A stretch of DNA of 64,000 bases from Lonicera japonica (lineage: Eukaryota; Streptophyta; Magnoliopsida; Dipsacales; Caprifoliaceae). The notes beneath the pieces were generated by a model that saw only the letters and a list, made by a program, of their open reading frames with translations, had not been told where the DNA came from and searched no databases. Positions 59,318 to 64,000 of the stretch are shown here, piece by piece. The stretch lies in the NCBI GenBank assembly GCA_021464415.1, contig CM038469.1, positions 30,807,736 through 30,871,735 of the forward strand. The letters are read 5' to 3'. Made by a program: the position numbers and the translations under genes. Position 1 is the first letter of the stretch. The number at the start of each line of letters is the position of its first letter.

Positions 59318-59645
59318 CTTATACAAAACATCTAATTCAACATAAACTCTTGACTTGTTTAATTATTTTAGCCAAATAAGGTAAAATTTAAATTTATTTA
59401 TAATATTAACACTAATATAAAAATAGATAGAGCTACAATATTTTATTTTATTTAATGTAAATCTTAAAATTATGTGTTTAAAATAAAGACTTATACAAAA
59501 CATATAATTCAATACAAATTCTAACTTATTTAATTAGTATAACCAAAGAAAATAAAGTTTAAACTTATTTAGAATACCCATACTAATATAGAGTCATACT
59601 TTTTTTAATGTAAATTTTAAAATCTTGTATTTAAAATTAAAAAAC
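59318..59645. repeat. Tandem 172-bp repeat, two units
   Basis: CTTATACAAAACATCTAATTCA at 59318 recurs at 59490 with the same following order (TTGACTT/CTAACTT, TTTAATTA, AACCAAAG-like, TAATATA, TTTTATTTAATGTAAAT). Confidence 0.7.
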
Positions 59646-59984
59646 ATGTTTGTCTCTATAAAAAAGAAAATAAAAATTAATTATTAGTATTTATATTATA
59701 TATTATTATTATTATTATATGTATATAGATATAGATATATACAAGTAGAAAGAGGGAGACATGGGGGGTAATAAACTTACTTACATGGGTTGACTTTATA
59801 TTATAAAATAAGAGTATAATTTATTTATTACAGTGGATAAAAATAAATGATAAGATTAATTGATAAAAAAATTATTATCCTATGGGTATAGTTAGATATA
59901 GATAGATATAGGTATAGGTATAGATATAGCTATATACAAGTGGAAAGAGGAGAGAGGTGGGGCAATAAACTCACGTAAAAGTAG

Positions 59985-59998
59985 ACCTACCTACCAAA
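59985..59998 (+). promoter_or_regulatory. Two overlapping AC elements upstream of the MYB gene
   Basis: ACCTACCTACCAAA contains ACCTACC twice, overlapping. ACCTACC is the AC-I site bound by R2R3-MYB regulators of phenylpropanoid and lignin genes. An ACCAACT box (SMRE-like) lies about 45 bp downstream (60031-60037). Distance to the ATG is about 400 bp. Suggests control by other MYBs or autoregulation; inferred. Confidence 0.5.
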
Positions 59999-60062
59999 TC
60001 CAGTCCTCTCTGTAACCACTCGTCAGTCCCCACCAACTTGGTCAAAAGTCTCCTCCCCACCT

Positions 60063-60230
60063 CTCTCTCTCTCTCTCTTAAAAAACCTTCGATCCATTCT
60101 ATTGGCTCTACTACTCTTCCTATAATTCTCTCCCTCCTCCTCTACTTTCTCTCTCATCCCCAACACAAAAAACACTTGCCCCTCCCCCCTCTCTCTCTCA
60201 TCAATTTCAGTCTTTAATCTTCCTTTTTTT
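60063..60230. repeat. CT-rich leader of the MYB gene
   Basis: Runs of CTCTCTCTCTCT and CCCCTCCCCCCTCTCTCTCTC, typical of plant 5' UTRs and core promoters. No clear TATA box was identified. Confidence 0.5.
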
Positions 60231-60400
60231 TTGTTAATATTTACAAACTCTCATACCCAGTACAGTTTTTTATCCCAAAAGAGGAAAAAGGGAGAGAGCG
60301 AGCAGCTTTTGACGGTTAAGGTTGTCGTACCAGTTTACGCGCACCTCAAACTAATTCTTTTTCAGTCAGGTAAAAAGAGGTAGCGAGCGAATAACCAATA

Positions 60401-62237
60401 ATGGGACGTTCGCCTTGCTGTGAGAAAGCCCACACGAACAAAGGCGCATGGACAAAAGAGGAAGACCAACGTCTCATCAATTACATCCGTCTTCACGGCG
60501 AAGGCTGCTGGCGTTCCCTTCCTAAAGCCGCCGGTAAACCCACCACCCCCCTCTTTCTATACATGTTCACACACACACACACATATATATATATACATGG
60601 GTATAAATTGAACCCTTATATCTCTCTCCTTTTCATCCCTATATATGGAGACTAGCAGCACCAACGTGCTATTATATATATACGAATAATGGTATAGCCA
60701 ATTCCGCAAGTATGCAGGGTGGTCAATTGTCTTTGTTACAATAAAAACTTTGTAACTTATTCAAGGGGTCCAATATTTTATAGGTGCGCCGTGCATTCTA
60801 TTTTGTTGATTTTTTATTTTTTTGTATATGAAGGATTACTTAGGTGCGGGAAGAGTTGCAGATTGAGGTGGATAAATTACCTAAGGCCGGACCTAAAGAG
60901 AGGGAATTTCACTGAAGAAGAAGATGAGCTTATCATCAAGCTTCACTCTTTGCTCGGAAACAAGTATATATTACTTTCTCTCCCCACACACCCCCCCCCC
61001 CCTCCCCCCCTCCTCTCTTTTCGAGTTATTCTTTACACCACATTAAATGTGAGACTCGTGCCTCATTCTTCTTTTTGACAACTTTTTTTTTTCTCCGTTT
61101 GGCAAGTGGGAGATAAAGTAAAATAGTAATTACTCTTAGAGAGTTTTCCATTTAGTTAGACAACAGGAATATATGTGTTTCTATCCACAAGCATATACAT
61201 ATAAACAATTCCTATTCGTTGCTAAAGTCTTCTTCTTTTCTTTTTATTCTCTCAAATTAATATTTTTTTCCTCTTAACATGACAAATGAAACTGAAAACT
61301 AAATTGAAGAAAAATATTCTCACATATTTTATTTGTCATTGAATATTCTATTCTATTCCCTCTGTCTCTAATTAAAAGTTTATGTTTAACTATCAGACTT
61401 TTTATATAAGAATGCAGTAATTAATTAGAATCAATAGTTTAGAGAAAAAAATATTGTTTCTTATCACGAGTTTTGGTACGTTAATTATGTTTAACAAAAA
61501 AGCAAACCGGACCTTGAACTTGAAAATAAAAATAAAAATTTGTGCTCGTTGTTGAGAAGGAAGAAGTAATGCTGTCTAATTAAATTGCAGAATTACAATG
61601 GATACATCTATTCACATGAAAAATTGTGAAAAGGTCTCGTGATAGAGTCATGAGTCCTATTTGTATTGGTTTCCAATTTTTCCTTTTTTGGTTTTTTCTT
61701 AGGTGGTCTTTAATAGCGAGTCGATTGCCTGGAAGAACAGATAACGAAATCAAGAACTACTGGAACACTCACATTAAACGCAAGCTTATTAGCCAAGGAC
61801 TCGACCCTCAAACTCATTATCCACTCACCGCCACCAACACCACCACAGCCACCGCCAATATCTGCCTAGACTTTAGGAACAATCCTCCACCATCTTCACC
61901 GGCATCCGACAAAACACTACCGGGTCAACACAGGCGAGTCAAACTCGAGTCTGACTCGGCAGAAGAGGGCAAGTGCAATAGTGGCACAACAGAAGAGATT
62001 ACTCACCCACAGCAACCTTGCCGAAATGACCGAAACGCCCTTGATCTCAACTTGTCAATTGGGCTACCGAGTCAGGATGAGTCAGGAAACAACACCTCGG
62101 CTAAATCGGTTGAGTCGAGCCCGTTTGTGATTGTGGCTCAGCCAGGGGTGTGTTTGTGTTTTCAGTTAGGGTTACAAAAGGGTCAGGTGTGTAGTAATTG
62201 TGGCCAAAATAAAAATGGGTTTTTGAGATATTGCTGA
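60401..62237 (+). CDS. R2R3-MYB transcription repressor, subgroup 4 (MYB4/MYB308-like)
   Basis: Exons 60401-60533 (133 nt), 60834-60963 (130 nt) and 61703-62237 (535 nt) join to 265 codons; the first two sizes are the canonical R2R3-MYB ones. Seen: start [23 protein letters not shown]2 and R3 repeats with all expected tryptophans (first R3 position replaced by F in GNFTEEED, as usual), and the bHLH-contact signature DELIIK...L...L...R in R3. C-terminal: [14 protein letters not shown] (C1 motif, variant), EAR repression motif [10 protein letters not shown] (201-210), and the C-x-C...C-x2-C zinc-finger-like motif (238-254) near the end NGFLRYC. From family knowledge such proteins sit in the nucleus and repress phenylpropanoid/lignin genes. 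Which member (MYB3/4/7/32/308 type) cannot be fixed. Confidence 0.93.
60980..61012. repeat. Poly-C tract in MYB intron 2
   Basis: CCCACACACCC runs into about 13 Cs, then CTCCCCCC, beginning about 20 bp after the exon 2 donor. Intron 2 (60964-61702) otherwise is AT-rich with a Stowaway-like phrase TCCCTCTGTCTCTAATTA near 61357 but no clear partner end. Intron 1 (60534-60833) has (CA)n and (TA)n runs. Confidence 0.7.
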
Positions 62238-62799
62238 ACCATTGGATGGTTAGGGTTTAGGTTTTAGATATATTGAATGCTTTTAATTCTCTTTTGCCCA
62301 ACCAAATGTAATCAGTCCATCCGTACCAATCTACCATCCTTTATATGTCATAGCAAACATTTAATAGAATTGATCGATGGATATTGATATTTTTAATTTC
62401 TATGAAGACATTTGTTAGTTGTATTGCGTCCCAAATTAAGCATATGTATTTAAGTTATTTATATTTTAATTTTTCACGAAATTTGAATGCCTTTTCATGA
62501 TCATTGGTTTGCCTTCTCAAAAAATGATTCTAAGTTTAGTTTTTTGGAGGTTTTTATTTAAGCCAAGCCCCTTAATTTGTATTTTCACAAGAAAATGATT
62601 ATTTCATGACCCATTTTTTTTTTATTAAATGTGAGATAATGGCAAAGTTCAATTGCTTCATGAAAAAAAGGGAATGGCTATCTTTTAAAAAAATAAAAAT
62701 AAAATTGAAAATAAGTAATAAAACAAACTAATTTCATCCTTTTTTTAACTTCTCTGTTTAAACTGGCATTAAGTTAGTGTTAAATATTTCTATAACACC

Positions 62800-63330
62800 G
62801 GTATGACATTTTTCTCAAAGCAGACGTAAAGTAAAAAAAATATATTATGTTAATCTGGAACCATCATGAAAATAAACAATAGAGACTGATTGACATAAAT
62901 CAAATTATATGACATTTTTCTCAAAGCAGACATAAAGTAAAAAAAATATATTATGTTAATCTAGATCTGTCATGAAAATAAATAATAGTGACTGATTGAC
63001 ATAAATCGAATTATTTCACCTTTTGTGACTCTTTTCAAAAATTGACATAAAGTTAAAAAGAAAAAAAGAAGTGATAGTTAATTTGAAAGCATCATAAAAA
63101 ATAAACAAATATGACTGTTTTTTTTTCAAAAAAAAAAGAAAATGTCATTAAATCACACCAAAAAATTAAATTATTTCACCTTTTGTGGCTTTTTTCAAAA
63201 ACTGACATAAAGGTAAAAAAAAGAAAAAAAGGTGACAGTTAATTTGAAAGCGTCATGAAAAATAAACAAATGCGATTGTTTTTTCAAAAAAAATGTCATT
63301 AAATAGATTATTTCACTTTTTTGCCAAAAC
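62800..63330. repeat. Degenerate tandem array downstream of the MYB gene
   Basis: Units start at about 62805, 62911, 63012, 63169 and 63305, each with a T-rich TTTTTCTCAAA/TTTTCAAAA phrase, GACATAAAGT, TTAAT-TGAAAGC-like and CATGAAAATAAACAA. Spacing grows from 106 bp to about 150 bp by A-tract expansion. The rest of 62238-64000 shows no gene. Confidence 0.65.
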
Positions 63331-64000
63331 TAGCATAAAGTTAATTTGAAAAATAGTCATAAAAAAGTAAAATTCTTGTAGTCGATCACTTTGTCCACAA
63401 ACTTATTTTTCATCATGCTTATCCATAAAATTTAATATTAGTGTCACTTTAGTCCAATATTCAACGTGTTATGTGTTTCTTGTCACCTTTTCATCCAAGG
63501 AAAAAAAAACCATGTTAAATTTTGAATTAAAGTGATAAACGGGACCGAACTTCTCAGATGGACATGATAAAAAAACAAAAACTTCATAGACAAAAGTAAA
63601 AAATGGGCACACTTCATAAAGATAGATGTAAATAACTCTAAGTATTTATTCATTTTTTAAATAGTTTACATTATAGTAGTTTATATCCAGCCCGATGTGC
63701 GGGTATTGTTTCATTTAATGTTTATATAATTGTTTCACAAATTATTACTAAGCCAAAATTTGAAAAAATGCATTTAATTACTATATTCGAACTATTTACG
63801 GATAGTCAATTTGATTTAATCCTAAGTATTAGCACAAACATTAATTATCCCACAAACTTATAACAAATGTATAGTTTATAGGTTTGAAATAAAAAAAATA
63901 ATACATTTAAAAAATAAAACTATTTTATTTTCATTTTAAGTGAAGAAAGGAGAAAGACATTTGTACGAATAGAAGAAAAACCACATTTCTCTTCCAACAA

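Noticed and set aside
57498..60000. Small gene or RNA gene between FANCM and MYB
   Set aside because: Only AT-rich sequence and short tandem repeats were seen; no tRNA, snoRNA or coding pattern could be supported.
61357..61580. Stowaway MITE in MYB intron 2
   Set aside because: One end (TCCCTCTGTCTCTAATTA) is present but the opposite end near 61555-61570 is too weak to support an element.
62800..63330. CRISPR-like array
   Set aside because: Repeats are degenerate, contiguous and AT-rich without spacers, in a plant nuclear genome.

Overview
The window is nuclear DNA of a flowering plant, almost certainly a eudicot. It is AT-rich, its genes have many GT-AG introns, and it is full of plant-type transposons (L1-type LINEs, Copia, MULE and Harbinger/Stowaway-like MITEs, tRNA-derived SINEs). 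Three host genes, all on the + strand, can be read intact: a eugenol-synthase-like reductase (10499-16915, 5 exons, 311 codons), the DNA translocase FANCM (23163-57497, 23 exons, 1337 codons) and a subgroup-4 R2R3-MYB repressor (60401-62237, 3 exons, 265 codons). The species cannot be fixed from the sequence.

Region 1-23000 is a worn gene-cluster locus. Upstream of the reductase gene, its promoter block is repeated. Two copies still carry the start of exon 1 (40 and 23 bp) and then break off into other DNA. A 2.4-2.6 kb repeat containing a decayed antisense Copia reverse transcriptase lies on both sides of the surviving gene. This looks like a former tandem array of reductase genes of which one remains. 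A 2.6 kb long-TIR Mutator-like element, several MITEs and two to three SINEs are scattered through it.

Region 23000-57500 is FANCM, a small coding sequence (4.0 kb) spread over 34 kb. Intron 5 (7.6 kb) holds an antisense LINE split by a younger sense LINE whose 5' part is inverted and duplicated. Intron 13 (9.5 kb) holds what looks like a solo LTR broken by a LINE, a MULE-MITE and a Copia element that itself contains a second MULE-MITE. At least three MITE families occupy other introns. All 23 exons still join in frame. One intron (49035-49326) has the signature of a U12-type AT-AC intron, which is the most interesting single feature seen.

Region 57500-64000 holds an AT-rich spacer with small tandem repeats, the MYB gene with two overlapping AC elements about 400 bp upstream, and a degenerate tandem array downstream.

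Functionally the three genes are separate: a phenylpropene-type reductase, a meiotic/repair translocase and a probable phenylpropanoid-pathway repressor. The reductase and MYB both relate to phenylpropanoid metabolism, but 43 kb and FANCM separate them, so no functional cluster is claimed. I saw no CRISPR array, tRNA or rRNA gene.
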